Below, in pieces: positions 9,331 through 18,632 of a stretch of DNA of 64,000 bases. The stretch spans positions 1 to 64,000 of the forward strand of contig JBNLGG010000007.1 in NCBI GenBank assembly GCA_050305935.1, given 5' to 3'. Numbering within the stretch: the first letter of the stretch is position 1; each line of letters opens with the position of its first letter. The stretch comes from CAJXNP01 sp050305935. GTDB taxonomy: Bacteria > Bacteroidota > Bacteroidia > Cytophagales > Cyclobacteriaceae. Under the pieces are notes generated by a model. The model did no database searches and had not been told where the DNA came from. It was given only the letters and a program-made list of their open reading frames with translations. Position numbers and translations under genes: made by a program.

Positions 9331-9978
9331 ATGGAAAAAGATAATACTCCTGACAATTTCCCTCCTGAAGAAATCAAAAAAACGAGCAATGGAATCAGCA
9401 GGCGCGGTTTTTTAAAAGGCGCCGGATTAACGGCAGCGGGAACTGCCATTGCCTCCTCGGGATTAATGGGAATGGCCAATGCCGAAACATTGGAAGAGAA
9501 AGAAATTGGTCCTGGTGCTGTGCCCATCAAACTTAAAATTAACGGCCAGGTAAAAAGGGTACTGGTAGAGCCAAGAGCGACACTGGCTCACACTCTGCGT
9601 GATCACCTGGAAATGACCGGGACGAAAGTTGTTTGTGACCGGGGCTCATGTTCTGCCTGCACGGTATGGCTGGACGGCAAACCTGTCAATTCATGTATGA
9701 CACTTACACTTGATGTAGGAGACATGGAAGTTACAACCATTGAGGGACTCGCAAAGAATGGTGAACTTCATCCGGTACAACAGGCTTTTATCGAACATGA
9801 CGCCTCACAATGTGGTTACTGTACTCCGGGTATGATTATGAGCGCCGCCCATCTACTGTCAATAAATCCTCATCCTACTTTAGATGATGTTAAACATGCC
9901 ACCAGGGGTAATCTATGCAGATGCGGTACCTATCCACATGTTTTTAAAGCTACCCTGGAAGCCGCAAAAAAAGTCTAA
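9331..9978 (+). CDS. Tat-exported 2Fe-2S subunit of a molybdenum hydroxylase (PaoA/YagT-like)
   Basis: 215 aa. A twin-arginine signal (SRRGFLKG with R24-R25, then a hydrophobic AGLTAAGTAIASSG) directs export to the periplasm, probably with the folded partner subunits. The plant-type ferredoxin cluster is bound by C102, C107, C110 and C122; the second cluster in the helical domain by C161, C164, C196 and C198 (CGYC and CRC motifs). It passes electrons from the Mo site to FAD. First gene of a four-gene operon; the next ATG is 11 nt after this stop. Confidence 0.92.
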   Translation: MEKDNTPDNFPPEEIKKTSNGISRRGFLKGAGLTAAGTAIASSGLMGMANAETLEEKEIGPGAVPIKLKINGQVKRVLVEPRATLAHTLRDHLEMTGTKVVCDRGSCSACTVWLDGKPVNSCMTLTLDVGDMEVTTIEGLAKNGELHPVQQAFIEHDASQCGYCTPGMIMSAAHLLSINPHPTLDDVKHATRGNLCRCGTYPHVFKATLEAAKKV

Positions 9979-9988
9979 CAGAAACATC

Positions 9989-12337
9989 ATGGAAACTAAA
10001 AAAATAAAACTTCCCTTTGGAATTCCAGATCATAATCTCACTGAGATTGAACGGGAAATTCCTACCGATGAACCCAATGCATGGCCCACGAATGAAAAAC
10101 TAAAGCATGTAGGAAAACGTGTAAACCGTCTTGATGCAGAGGCTAAAGTTACCGGAACTGCCAAATACACCTCCGATATGAATCTTCCCGGTATGCTTTA
10201 TGGTAAAATGCTGAGATCGCCTTATCCGCACGCAAAGATTCAAAATATCGATATTTCTGCCGCTGAGAATCATCCGGGCGTACATGCTATTCACATCTTT
10301 AAGTTTGCGATAGGAATGGCTGAACCCCAGGGGAAAAATGAAAAAGGTGGTTATCCGGACGTAAAATATGCTGGTCAACCTATTTTAGGAGTAGCCGCAA
10401 CCAGCATGCACATTGCAGATGAAGCGATTAAAAAAATAAAAATTGACTACAGCGTTCTTCCTTTTGTTTCAAATATCGAGCAGGCCATGGAACCTGATGC
10501 GCCCCTGGTTTATAGCACTGATGTGGAGCAGGAAGACTCTGGAGGTGGTGGTGGAGGCCAATCGGGCCTGAAGACTCGGGGAAATCTAAGAGGCCCTACA
10601 ACCGGAAGCTTTTTTGGCGGACCAAGAGGAAACAATGAGCAAGGATTTAAGGATGCTGACCTTATCGTGGAAAATACGTATCGAACACAGGTTCATACAC
10701 ACTGTTCACTAGAAACTCACGGAGTTGTAGTTGATTGGCAGCCTAATCTTGTCACGGTTTATTCTTCCACCCAAAATACAACCAACGTCAGGGATGAGTT
10801 TGCCGAATATTTTGAACTCCCCAGAAGTAAAGTCAGGGTTATTTGTGAATTTATGGGAGGGGGATTTGGAGCCAAACACGCACTAGGAAATTTCGGTGTC
10901 ATGGCAGGGTACCTTTCAAAAAAATCCGGTAGACCGGTTAAATTGATGTTAGATAGAAAAGAAGAACACATCTCTTCCGGTAATCGGCCTAATTCTATTC
11001 ATTATCTAAAATTTGGGGCTAAAAAGGATGGAACCTTAACAGCTATTGAGCAGCGATCTCATGGAACTGCTGGCGTAGGTTTAGGGGCCGGCGTTGGCCG
11101 GATTGCACAGGCTTTATATGACTGCCCAAATTTTACTACTGAGCAATGGGACGTTTTCACCCATGCGGGACCTGGAGAAGCATGGCGTGCACCAGGAAAT
11201 GTTCAGGGCGCCTGGGCGGTGGAACAAATGATTGATGAACTGGCAGAGAAACTTGGATTTGATCCGCTGACTTATCGTGACAAAATTGACAAAAGTGAAG
11301 TTAGAAAACTGGAAAGAACCAAAGGAGCTGAAAAGTTTGGATGGAATCAACGTCAGAAACCAGGATCATATTCAGGAACTGTCAAGAAGGGGTATGGAGT
11401 AGCCCAATCTACCTGGCCAAGATTTACTACGGTAAATTCCACCGTTGAAGTCAGGGCATTTCAGGATGGAGCCATCGAAGTTAGATCGGCTGTGCAAGAT
11501 ATCGGAACTGGTACTAAGACAATTCTTGCCCAGGTAGTAGCGGAAGAATTGGGTTTACATCCTTCAGATATCAATATTAAAATAGGTGACACCTTATTTC
11601 CCGATGCCCCCGGTTCCGGCGGTAGTATTGTAACAGGATCGATCACCCCACCAGCCAGAAATGCGGCTTATAAATTGAAATTGGAAATATTCAAGGAAGT
11701 AGCGGGTAAGATGGAGGCAAATGCTTCTGATCTAAAGATTGAAGATGGACAGATTGTTTCCACTAAAGACCCTTCTAAAAATGTCAGTCTGAAAGAAGCT
11801 TTGAAAAATATGCGCAACGGACAGATTATTACTTCCGCCAGCAGGTCTGATGATTATGGGGGATTCAAGCAGGGCACATGGCTAACTCACGGCGATAATG
11901 GATCGGTGCAATTTGCCGAAGTAAGTGTGGATACAGAAACGGGATATATAAAAGTAGATCGAATAGTTGCCGCACATAGCTGTGGACGACCATTGAATAT
12001 TGCACAAATCGAAAGTCAGATTAACGGGGGTATCATCCAGGGAATTTCGTATGCATTGTACGAAAGCAGGGTAATGGATGACTGGACAGGTCATCAAATG
12101 AATGCCAATCTCGATCAATACAAGATTCCAGCGGCATTTGAAATACCAGAAATCGAACCAATTATTATTGAGGAATATTCTGCCTTGACTTCTACTGATG
12201 CATTTGGCATTGGTGAACCAGCCAATATAGCTACAGCAGCAGCAATCGCGAATGCTGTTTACAACGCAACAGGCATTCGTTTTTACGAAGCACCTATTAC
12301 GCCATCTAAAGTTTTAAACGCTCTCCAAAAAGCATAA
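9989..12337 (+). CDS. Molybdopterin-binding large subunit of aldehyde/xanthine-type oxidoreductase (PaoC/YagR-like)
   Basis: 782 aa from the ATG at 9989; longer in-frame starts would lie inside the preceding gene. It holds the molybdenum cofactor and oxidises an aldehyde or N-heterocycle. Family motifs include GGGFGAKHAL (about residue 289), GEAWRAPGNVQGAW, GSGGSIVTGS and the C-terminal GIGEPA, where Glu is the expected catalytic base. A glycine-rich stretch (SGGGGGGQSG and following, about 182-215) is an insertion in the N-terminal half, probably a flexible surface loop. No signal peptide, as expected if it is carried out by the Tat-tagged subunit. The substrate is unknown. Confidence 0.92.
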   Translation: METKKIKLPFGIPDHNLTEIEREIPTDEPNAWPTNEKLKHVGKRVNRLDAEAKVTGTAKYTSDMNLPGMLYGKMLRSPYPHAKIQNIDISAAENHPGVHAIHIFKFAIGMAEPQGKNEKGGYPDVKYAGQPILGVAATSMHIADEAIKKIKIDYSVLPFVSNIEQAMEPDAPLVYSTDVEQEDSGGGGGGQSGLKTRGNLRGPTTGSFFGGPRGNNEQGFKDADLIVENTYRTQVHTHCSLETHGVVVDWQPNLVTVYSSTQNTTNVRDEFAEYFELPRSKVRVICEFMGGGFGAKHALGNFGVMAGYLSKKSGRPVKLMLDRKEEHISSGNRPNSIHYLKFGAKKDGTLTAIEQRSHGTAGVGLGAGVGRIAQALYDCPNFTTEQWDVFTHAGPGEAWRAPGNVQGAWAVEQMIDELAEKLGFDPLTYRDKIDKSEVRKLERTKGAEKFGWNQRQKPGSYSGTVKKGYGVAQSTWPRFTTVNSTVEVRAFQDGAIEVRSAVQDIGTGTKTILAQVVAEELGLHPSDINIKIGDTLFPDAPGSGGSIVTGSITPPARNAAYKLKLEIFKEVAGKMEANASDLKIEDGQIVSTKDPSKNVSLKEALKNMRNGQIITSASRSDDYGGFKQGTWLTHGDNGSVQFAEVSVDTETGYIKVDRIVAAHSCGRPLNIAQIESQINGGIIQGISYALYESRVMDDWTGHQMNANLDQYKIPAAFEIPEIEPIIIEEYSALTSTDAFGIGEPANIATAAAIANAVYNATGIRFYEAPITPSKVLNALQKA

Positions 12338-12348
12338 AAATATTTACC

Positions 12349-13356
12349 ATGAATAAATTCAGTTGGTATGAAGCTACATCCGTGGAAGATGCTCTTCAGC
12401 ATGTAAATTCAACTGTATCCGCAGCACTAACCAAACCTGCAAATTCTGCTGCAGTAATCAAGGCTGGTGGAATCGATTTATTGGATCTGATGAAAGAAGG
12501 CCTGGTTGAGCCAAAAACGATCATCAACATCCGAAATCTGCCCGGATTAAAAGAAGTCAGTTTTGACAAAAAAGAAGGTTTAAAAATAGGTGCCAATGTG
12601 ACTCTGAGTGAACTGGAAGATAATAGTATTGTGAAAGAACAGTACCTGGCGCTTCATCAGGCCGTTGCTCATGCTGGCACTCCTCAATTGAGAAATACTG
12701 CCACGTTAGGCGGAAATCTGGCTCAGCGTACCAGATGCTGGTATTTTCGATCTTTGGAGCACAAATGTTTTAGGAAGGGGGGAAATATGTGTTTTGCCAA
12801 AAATGGAGAAAATGAATTTCACTCCATCATGAAGAATGGAACATGTTGTAGTGTCCACGCTTCCTCAGTTGCCACGGCGCTTCTGGCATTTCACGCCCAG
12901 GTAGAAATTACAAGTGCCGACGGTAAAACGAGACTTCTCAATCTGGATGAATTCTTTGTCCTCCCGGGTGATGACCCATCGAAAGAGAATGTGCTTAAAG
13001 AAAATGAATTAATTACCAATGTAATCCTCCCACCAGTTCAGAAAAACACAAAAAGCTATTACATGAAACAGGGTGGCCGGGAATCTTATGACTGGGCATT
13101 GGCTGACACAGCAGTTGTAATCGAGTTCACAGGAAGTAAATGTAAAAGTGCAATTATCGCACTTGGAGCCGCAGCACCGGTACCTCTGATCTCTGAATCG
13201 GCTGCTCAGGCATTAATAGACAATGAAATTAATGAAGACACAGCAAGAAAGGCTGCCGGCATTGCGATGGAAGGTGCAACCCCCCTGGCACAAAACGGAT
13301 ATAAAGTCCCTTTGTTTAAGAACATCATAAAAAGAACGTTATTAAACCTGGCATAA
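12349..13356 (+). CDS. FAD-binding subunit of the Mo-hydroxylase with extra Fe-S site (PaoB/YagS-like)
   Basis: 335 aa. The FAD domain (about 1-215) has IKAGGIDLLDLMKEG and TATLGGNLAQRTRC. A cysteine-rich insert with C130, C140, C148, C166 and C167 matches the [4Fe-4S]-binding insert of PaoB-type subunits, which ordinary xanthine dehydrogenase FAD subunits lack. The C-terminal CO_deh_flav_C domain spans about 225-335. Starts 11 nt after the large-subunit gene. The Fe-S count is read from the cysteine pattern, not proven. Confidence 0.9.
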   Translation: MNKFSWYEATSVEDALQHVNSTVSAALTKPANSAAVIKAGGIDLLDLMKEGLVEPKTIINIRNLPGLKEVSFDKKEGLKIGANVTLSELEDNSIVKEQYLALHQAVAHAGTPQLRNTATLGGNLAQRTRCWYFRSLEHKCFRKGGNMCFAKNGENEFHSIMKNGTCCSVHASSVATALLAFHAQVEITSADGKTRLLNLDEFFVLPGDDPSKENVLKENELITNVILPPVQKNTKSYYMKQGGRESYDWALADTAVVIEFTGSKCKSAIIALGAAAPVPLISESAAQALIDNEINEDTARKAAGIAMEGATPLAQNGYKVPLFKNIIKRTLLNLA

Positions 13357-13360
13357 GATT

Positions 13361-13576
13361 ATGGAAAAAATAAAAACAGACAAATTTTGCCGATACCTGA
13401 AAGCTAAAAGTCCTTATGGCACTTTAGAAGGTGGTACTAATGATTGGTTTTTGATGGACAATGCGAATACGATATGCTGGTGCATAAAAAGCCAGGGAAG
13501 AATGGGGCCAGATAACGGACTGGTAGACCCAATAACTTGTAAAGAGGGACGAAGATGTTTTAAAATGCCTGACTAA
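13361..13576 (+). CDS. Small Cys-rich protein, fourth gene of the Mo-hydroxylase operon
   Basis: 71 aa, ATG 4 nt after the stop of the FAD subunit, so translation is probably coupled. Cysteines at 10, 39, 41, 60 and 66 (ICWC near the middle, ITCKEGRRCF near the end) and the GPDNGLVDP segment recall a family of about 70-aa uncharacterised proteins; the likeness is from memory. No signal peptide, no known domain. It could bind metal, or help assemble the enzyme in place of a PaoD-like chaperone, which is absent here. Followed by a strong terminator. Confidence 0.7.
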   Translation: MEKIKTDKFCRYLKAKSPYGTLEGGTNDWFLMDNANTICWCIKSQGRMGPDNGLVDPITCKEGRRCFKMPD

Positions 13577-13599
13577 AAAATCTAAAATAATTAAGCTAT

Positions 13600-13630
13600 A
13601 AATGGTTGTTAGTAATAGCAACCATTTTTT
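13600..13630 (+). terminator. Rho-independent terminator after the Mo-hydroxylase operon
   Basis: A 9-bp perfect stem (AAATGGTTG at 13600-13608, CAACCATTT at 13619-13627) with a 10-nt loop runs into a T-rich tract. It ends the four-gene operon and lies 24 bp after the last stop. Confidence 0.8.
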
Positions 13631-13701
13631 GTTTGATTTATCTGTATAGTTTTCTGTTTTTTCACTTTATTCACGGTATCAATCACTTTTTAAAAAAAAC
13701 T

Positions 13702-14271
13702 ATGAAGAATTTATTATTGATTTTTACACTAATTGTGATAGGTAGCTTTCACAATAACGCGTTTTCTCAGGAATCCAGATATGGTATAAAGGGAGGAGTT
13801 AATTTGGCCACCATAGGAGGAGATTCTGAAGGAGTTTCGTCCAAAGTGGGTATTCATCTCGGGGCCTATGCGTCTTTCAAAACATCTGACCTTTTAACAA
13901 TTCAGCCCGAAATAGTTTATTCTGCACAGGGAGCCCAAGATGATGCAGATGGTGAGTTTAAAGCAAAATATAACTATATAAACATTCCGGTGATCTTTAA
14001 AATCTTCCCATCAGAAGGTTTTAATATTCAGGCTGGGCCACAGCTTGGTATTTTGACATCGGGAAAATTTTCCGGAGGAGGAGTGGATGTAGATATAACC
14101 AGCGAGTTAAATACACTTGATTTTGCAATTGCGCTAGGTTTGGGATATGACCTTGAAAATGTAAATTTTGCCTTAAGATATAATTTAGGAGTTTCTAATA
14201 CTGCGAAAGATACTGGCGGTGAAACTTACCCAAATAGGGTATTTCAAATATCAATGGGATATACATTCTAA
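13702..14271 (+). CDS. Outer-membrane beta-barrel protein (PorT/OMP_b-brl_2 type)
   Basis: 189 aa from the ATG at 13702; the longer reading from 13606 would start inside the preceding terminator. Signal peptide about 1-23 (LLLIFTLIVIGSFHNNAFSQ). The mature part begins RYGIKGGVNLATIGG and ends in FQISMGYTF, with a terminal aromatic residue as in barrel proteins inserted by BamA. Generic small-barrel family; no substrate known. It stands alone between two hairpin terminators. Confidence 0.85.
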   Translation: MKNLLLIFTLIVIGSFHNNAFSQESRYGIKGGVNLATIGGDSEGVSSKVGIHLGAYASFKTSDLLTIQPEIVYSAQGAQDDADGEFKAKYNYINIPVIFKIFPSEGFNIQAGPQLGILTSGKFSGGGVDVDITSELNTLDFAIALGLGYDLENVNFALRYNLGVSNTAKDTGGETYPNRVFQISMGYTF

Positions 14272-14295
14272 AAGGAAAAAAAGCCTGTAACATTT

Positions 14296-14326
14296 AAGCT
14301 GCTAAATTTTAATTAGCAGCTTTTTT
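14296..14326. terminator. Bidirectional terminator between convergent genes
   Basis: A 10-bp perfect stem (AAGCTGCTAA at 14296-14305, TTAGCAGCTT at 14313-14322) with a 7-nt loop and a T tract on the right; the complementary strand also shows an A/T-rich flank. It serves the barrel gene and may also stop the convergent AhpD-like gene, whose stop codon is at its edge (14325). Confidence 0.8.
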
Positions 14327-14924
14327 AGTATTGATGCTTACCTACCCTCCATCCCCTTTTTGATAAGTATTTTTCTCCGGATTCAATAGCCCCGTCTTCC
14401 ATCTCTGTTCCCATTGAATCATTCCACCGATTTAAATATCCAAAGAGTGCTATCACCCCCATAATTTCTACGATTTCACCTTCGTGCCAATACTTTCTCA
14501 TTCGTTCGGAAATTTCATCATCAACAGCATTTGGGACTATTGATGCTGCCAGGGCAAGGTCCAATGCAGATCTCTCCGCATCATTAAAAGATGGGTGAGT
14601 TTGGTAAGCCCAAATATTTTCCAACTGTTCCTTTTCCGCGCCATATCTTTCAGCTGCTCGGATCGCATGCGCCTGGCAGTACCGGCAGCCAGCAGCATTA
14701 CTGCTGACATAAGCTATCATCCGTTTTAAAGCACTCGTGACCCTCCCTTTGTTTTCCATAACCGCTTTATTCATCTCAATAAATGCAAAGGCAATCCTGG
14801 GCCGGTGATGCATTGTTTTGATACTGTTAGGGCAAAAACCCAATGTCTCATTATAAAACTCTATCAACTTTTGCAGTTCTGGATCCTCGTCTCCGCTTTT
14901 CGGATTTACTAGTGGCTTTTTCAT
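14325..14924 (-). CDS. Carboxymuconolactone decarboxylase/AhpD-family protein
   Basis: 199 aa. The AhpD-like core contains the redox motif CRYCQAH (about residues 80-86) within SSNAAGCRYCQAHAIRAAERYG, the usual CxxC plus His arrangement of peroxidase-related members. Preceding helices (FAFIEMNKAVMENKGRV) fit the family. A cytosolic role in peroxide or peroxynitrite detoxification is possible but not demonstrated for this subgroup. It lies 9 bp downstream of the CE2-like esterase on the same strand, so the two probably share a transcript. Confidence 0.8.
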   Translation of the reverse strand: MKKPLVNPKSGDEDPELQKLIEFYNETLGFCPNSIKTMHHRPRIAFAFIEMNKAVMENKGRVTSALKRMIAYVSSNAAGCRYCQAHAIRAAERYGAEKEQLENIWAYQTHPSFNDAERSALDLALAASIVPNAVDDEISERMRKYWHEGEIVEIMGVIALFGYLNRWNDSMGTEMEDGAIESGEKYLSKRGWRVGKHQY

Positions 14925-14933
14925 AAAACACTT

Positions 14934-16034
14934 TTACCAATTCATTAACACTTTGTAAAAAGGCATCAGCACCTCTGCCATCTCTTTATGGTCCTCAATA
15001 TCCGGATGATAACTGCATCCATGCGGCTCCAGTTCAGACGGAAACTCAAAAATAGCTAATGGCTTTTCTATATTTTTTTTAACATAATGCTGTTTAACAG
15101 CATTTAGGCAATTGCTTAGCTGTACACCTGGCTCTCCATGAACCATGGGGCTCGTAAGCAGGCATACCTGGACACGCGGATAGTGTTGGTAAACCATTTC
15201 GAGAAATTTGATATATGCATCGACATAGCTGGCAGAGTCAAATGGTAGTCGTTCATTTGCTCCATCACCCAACGAAAGATCATTAGTGCCAAGACAAATA
15301 CTTATCAGGTCTGGCGTGAATTGGTTAAAATCCCATCTCTTCGTGACATCTGTATTTAAATACAAATTTTCATATACCTCTGGCATCACGGGTGACAAGC
15401 TATTCCAGTTGCGATACATACCAATTCCTGAAACAGAACTCAATAAAAATTGTGCTTCTAATTCCCTGGCTACGATAGGCCCGTAAGCCCAGTAGGCATT
15501 GTGCTGATTATACCAAAGCCCGGAATCACAGGGTATGGCTGCCATGTCATTCCCCATCCCGCATGTGATGGAGTTACCAATAAACTCAATTCTCAGTTCT
15601 GGAAGTTTATCCAGGGGTTTAAGGCCAATACATTTTACACCACCAATTGCAATTTGGTTATTTTGTGCTTCGGTGGCCTTGAAAACTCTTACACGATGAA
15701 CCCCTGGCCCGTCTGTCTTAATCTTAATGTCTTCCATAGTTTCAGACTCCAGCCGGATTCTTCCCTGATCTACACCGTCGAGTTCTATCGATATGTAATT
15801 GGGTTCGCCCGGGGGATTTAATTTTTTCAGCGAGACGATGCATGAATCCCCTTTAAAATTAAATTCGATGTAGGATGCTGAGGAAATTAATATGGGTTCG
15901 TTCGGATTTGCAAAATCCACCCTGCCGGCATATCTGATGAGCTCATTGGCGGGAGTATAATTTACAAATTCAGTTTTTGAACATGACGCCAACGCCATTG
16001 TGCCGACAACCACCATCCACCAAAGTTTTTTCAT
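14934..16034 (-). CDS. CE2-like SGNH carbohydrate esterase, lipoprotein
   Basis: 366 aa. Lipobox LASC with C18 as the lipidation site. About 30-140 is a beta-sandwich (IRYAGRVDFANPNEPILISSASYIEFNF) as in the N-terminal domain of CE2 acetyl esterases; about 145-366 is the SGNH hydrolase with catalytic Ser155 in FIGNSITCG, the block III motif CLGTNDLS, and the C-terminal HPDIEDH providing His. Likely removes acetyl groups from plant or algal polysaccharide or its oligomers at the cell surface. No cellulose-binding module was seen. Confidence 0.85.
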   Translation of the reverse strand: MKKLWWMVVVGTMALASCSKTEFVNYTPANELIRYAGRVDFANPNEPILISSASYIEFNFKGDSCIVSLKKLNPPGEPNYISIELDGVDQGRIRLESETMEDIKIKTDGPGVHRVRVFKATEAQNNQIAIGGVKCIGLKPLDKLPELRIEFIGNSITCGMGNDMAAIPCDSGLWYNQHNAYWAYGPIVARELEAQFLLSSVSGIGMYRNWNSLSPVMPEVYENLYLNTDVTKRWDFNQFTPDLISICLGTNDLSLGDGANERLPFDSASYVDAYIKFLEMVYQHYPRVQVCLLTSPMVHGEPGVQLSNCLNAVKQHYVKKNIEKPLAIFEFPSELEPHGCSYHPDIEDHKEMAEVLMPFYKVLMNW

Positions 16035-16091
16035 ATCAAATGTGATTTAATACCTGGGAATAAATATAGGAGAATATTGCCAATGCCTTAA

Positions 16092-16958
16092 TTAATCATA
16101 GATTTTCTGTAGAAATTCCACGACCTTGCTTTTTATCTCCTCGGTATGAAATTCATTTCCTCCATGGCCTGCATTTTCCAGTATTTCAAATCTTACGTAT
16201 AAGCCATTTTTCTCATATCGTTTCAACAATTCGATAGATTGATTAATTGGTACCTGTATATCCTGATTTCCATGGGCAATGAATAAGGGTGGATCAGACG
16301 GATCAACATGAAGCACAGGACTTGCCATTTTCAAAACTGTTGAATCATGGCCAATCGGTTCTCCAAATAGTAATGTCATGGCGGGCATTCTTACATTTCT
16401 CCCGTGCGGAGTCGATTGATCCAAAATGGTTAAAAAATCAGTTAGTCCGAAATAGTCAATAATGCCCTGAACATCGGTACTTTGATCATTGTGATGGCCA
16501 TAATCCGGATCAAATTCAACAACACCATTGGTAGTTCCCACTAAAGCAGCCAGATGCCCTCCTGCAGAACTTCCCCACACCACCACTTTATTTGCATTGA
16601 ATCCATAATCGTCGCTATGCCCTCTCAACCATTGAATGGCAGCTTTAATATCTTTTATCTGAGCGGGGAAAGTGGCCTCCGTGCTTAGTCGATATTCGAT
16701 ACTTGCCAATGCATACCCATGAGGTAGAAAATCCAATGGGGGATCATCTTTAGAACCGGAATGCCAAGCGCCTCCATGTATCCATACTATAATTGGTGGA
16801 TTTTCTTTCTCTGTCGGCAAATAGAGGTCCAATGAAAGAACTCTTGACCCAATTGCTGCAAACAAGAGGTCATTGTGAACAATTATTTTATCTGACTGTG
16901 CATAGTTAGAGATACTAACTTGAATCATCATAAGAATGAAAAACAGCTGTTTACTCAT
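16092..16958 (-). CDS. Secreted alpha/beta hydrolase (BD-FAE-like esterase)
   Basis: 288 aa with a signal peptide (about 1-21). Oxyanion motif HGGAW at 61-65, nucleophile Ser131 in WGSSAGGHLAAL, catalytic His in ENAGHGGNEF near the C-terminus, and an Asp in HGNQDIQVP. The family removes acyl or feruloyl groups from carbohydrates, or hydrolyses small esters. The ATG lies 8 nt inside the 3' end of the upstream hydroxyacid dehydrogenase gene, so the two are coupled. Confidence 0.85.
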   Translation of the reverse strand: MSKQLFFILMMIQVSISNYAQSDKIIVHNDLLFAAIGSRVLSLDLYLPTEKENPPIIVWIHGGAWHSGSKDDPPLDFLPHGYALASIEYRLSTEATFPAQIKDIKAAIQWLRGHSDDYGFNANKVVVWGSSAGGHLAALVGTTNGVVEFDPDYGHHNDQSTDVQGIIDYFGLTDFLTILDQSTPHGRNVRMPAMTLLFGEPIGHDSTVLKMASPVLHVDPSDPPLFIAHGNQDIQVPINQSIELLKRYEKNGLYVRFEILENAGHGGNEFHTEEIKSKVVEFLQKIYD

Positions 16959-17925
16959 AAATTTCCGGATTAATGATATTCACAATTCTCTCACCGTTGA
17001 AGTGCTGAACAATATTTTCAGCAGCTAATCTGGCCATTTGATTTCTAGCCTCAATAGTAGCAGAACCAATGTGTGGAGTAATCGATACATTTTCCATTTT
17101 GAGCAGAGGGTTGTCCGGACTCATTGGTTCCGGATTTGTTACATCTAATCCTGCACCCCAAATAATTTCATTCGCCAGCGCTTCCGTCAAATCCTTTTCA
17201 TTGTGGACTGCACCTCTGGATGTATTGATGAAAATTGAGGTGCGTTTCATTTTGGAGAAAGCTTTCTGGTTAAAAATTCCTTCCGTCTCCGAAGAAAGAC
17301 TACAATGAACACTCACTACATCACTGTCTTTAAGTAAGTCCTCAAAGCTGACTTTTCGGGCTCCAAACGCTTCCTCGGCCTTCTGATTTCTTCCACGGTT
17401 ACAATAAAGAATCTCCATATCATATGCCCCTTTACACTTTCTTGCCATTTCAAATCCAATATTCCCCAATCCAAAAACACCTAAAGTTTTTCCATTCAAT
17501 TCCATTCCCAGGTTTGCCTTGGGCCGAAAGTAATTCCATTGGCCTTTTTCAATGGTCTTGTGCATGAAACACATTTTTCTGGAAGCTGTTATCATTAACA
17601 TAAAAGCTATGTCAGCTGCCGCATTGCTCATCGCATAGGGTGCATACCCCAAGGGTATTCCAAGTGTATTCGCTTTTTCAACGTCGATATTATTATAGCC
17701 GGCAGCAAACTGTGAAATTACTTTTAGGTGTTTATTTGTTTCCAAATATTTTGCATCAATCTTATCAATGCTCATGCATAATAATGCATCAAACCTTTGG
17801 GATCTGGCGCTTAATTCATCGTAGGAAATCGGCACATCTTCGAGGTACACTTCCACATCATGTCTGGCATTTTTTAGTAATTCAATTCCGATGTCAGGAA
17901 TGTTCCTGGTAACAAATACTCTCAT
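16951..17925 (-). CDS. D-2-hydroxyacid dehydrogenase (glyoxylate/hydroxypyruvate reductase type)
   Basis: 324 aa. NAD(P)-binding GLGNIG at about 151-156 after LGVF; catalytic Arg in NTSRGAVH, Glu in DVTNPEPM and His in ITPHIGS, the complete triad of the family. The residue after the binding strand (CNRGRN) suggests NADP(H). A GyaR/GhrB-like role reducing glyoxylate or hydroxypyruvate is most likely. First gene of a two-gene operon with the secreted esterase; the link may reflect metabolism of a released acid. Confidence 0.88.
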   Translation of the reverse strand: MRVFVTRNIPDIGIELLKNARHDVEVYLEDVPISYDELSARSQRFDALLCMSIDKIDAKYLETNKHLKVISQFAAGYNNIDVEKANTLGIPLGYAPYAMSNAAADIAFMLMITASRKMCFMHKTIEKGQWNYFRPKANLGMELNGKTLGVFGLGNIGFEMARKCKGAYDMEILYCNRGRNQKAEEAFGARKVSFEDLLKDSDVVSVHCSLSSETEGIFNQKAFSKMKRTSIFINTSRGAVHNEKDLTEALANEIIWGAGLDVTNPEPMSPDNPLLKMENVSITPHIGSATIEARNQMARLAAENIVQHFNGERIVNIINPEIYE

Positions 17926-18092
17926 TACTTGATTATTATGATAAATTAAAAAACTGCCGCCAAAAGAAAAACTGGAATGGGATGAACGGAATACTAACCC
18001 TATTCGTAAATTTATTCACTCATTGTTTAAAAAATTGAGTTGGATGTGCCATTTTTGGGTACGGTTAATTTAGGGTTAAAAAATCAACGGTG

Positions 18093-18515
18093 ATGTCAAA
18101 AAAAGAGTTTTACAGCAGCGCTACTGCAAAGGTGTATTATGATGAAACATTGGATACGTTATTCCTGGAATACGTTGGCAAGGTGAAAAATCATCAGGAA
18201 TTCATTGAGATAAATACAGAAGTATTGAAGGCTTTTGAGAGTTTACAAACTCAAAAATTTGTCGCCGACATCCGGAAGATGGGGGTGATTTCTGTTGAGT
18301 CACAACAATGGGTGATTGGCTTTTTACTTCCGGGAATGATGAAGCATTTAAATGGAAAGATGCTGCACCACGCGCAATTCCTGGATCCTACTGAAATATT
18401 CTCGAAAGTTTCCGCTGTTAATATCAAGACAAAATCTGCCGACAGGGAAAAAGGATTTGAAGTGCACCAGTTTTCAGAGAGAAGTGAATTGGAAATCTAT
18501 TTGAAATCACTTTAG
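18093..18515 (+). CDS. Uncharacterised SpoIIAA/STAS-like small protein
   Basis: 140 aa from the ATG at 18093; a GTG one codon earlier is the alternative. It starts MSKKEFYSSATAKVYYDETLDTLFLEYVGKV, and the alternating beta/alpha pattern with FVADIRKMGVIS resembles SpoIIAA-like proteins of Bacteroidota, which are unassigned in function. No signal peptide or membrane segment. Monocistronic, diverging from the hydroxyacid dehydrogenase operon. Confidence 0.65.
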   Translation: MSKKEFYSSATAKVYYDETLDTLFLEYVGKVKNHQEFIEINTEVLKAFESLQTQKFVADIRKMGVISVESQQWVIGFLLPGMMKHLNGKMLHHAQFLDPTEIFSKVSAVNIKTKSADREKGFEVHQFSERSELEIYLKSL

Positions 18516-18561
18516 TATTACCCAATTACATTTCTATTGTCATCCACGTTCTCAGGAGAGA

Positions 18562-18588
18562 TTTCCGGCATCTATACCCAACCGGAAA
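18562..18588. terminator. Possible hairpin between convergent genes
   Basis: A 7-bp inverted repeat (TTTCCGG at 18562-18568, CCGGAAA at 18582-18588) lies between the convergent SpoIIAA-like and esterase genes. Neither side has a good T tract, so it is a weak terminator candidate. Confidence 0.3.
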
Positions 18589-18632
18589 AACTCACAAACA
18601 TGGTGATATTATAGTTTTCATGGCAAAGGTCA

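Noticed and set aside
13606..13701. N-terminal extension of the barrel protein
   Set aside because: It starts within the terminator hairpin of the preceding operon; the ATG at 13702 gives a clean signal peptide.
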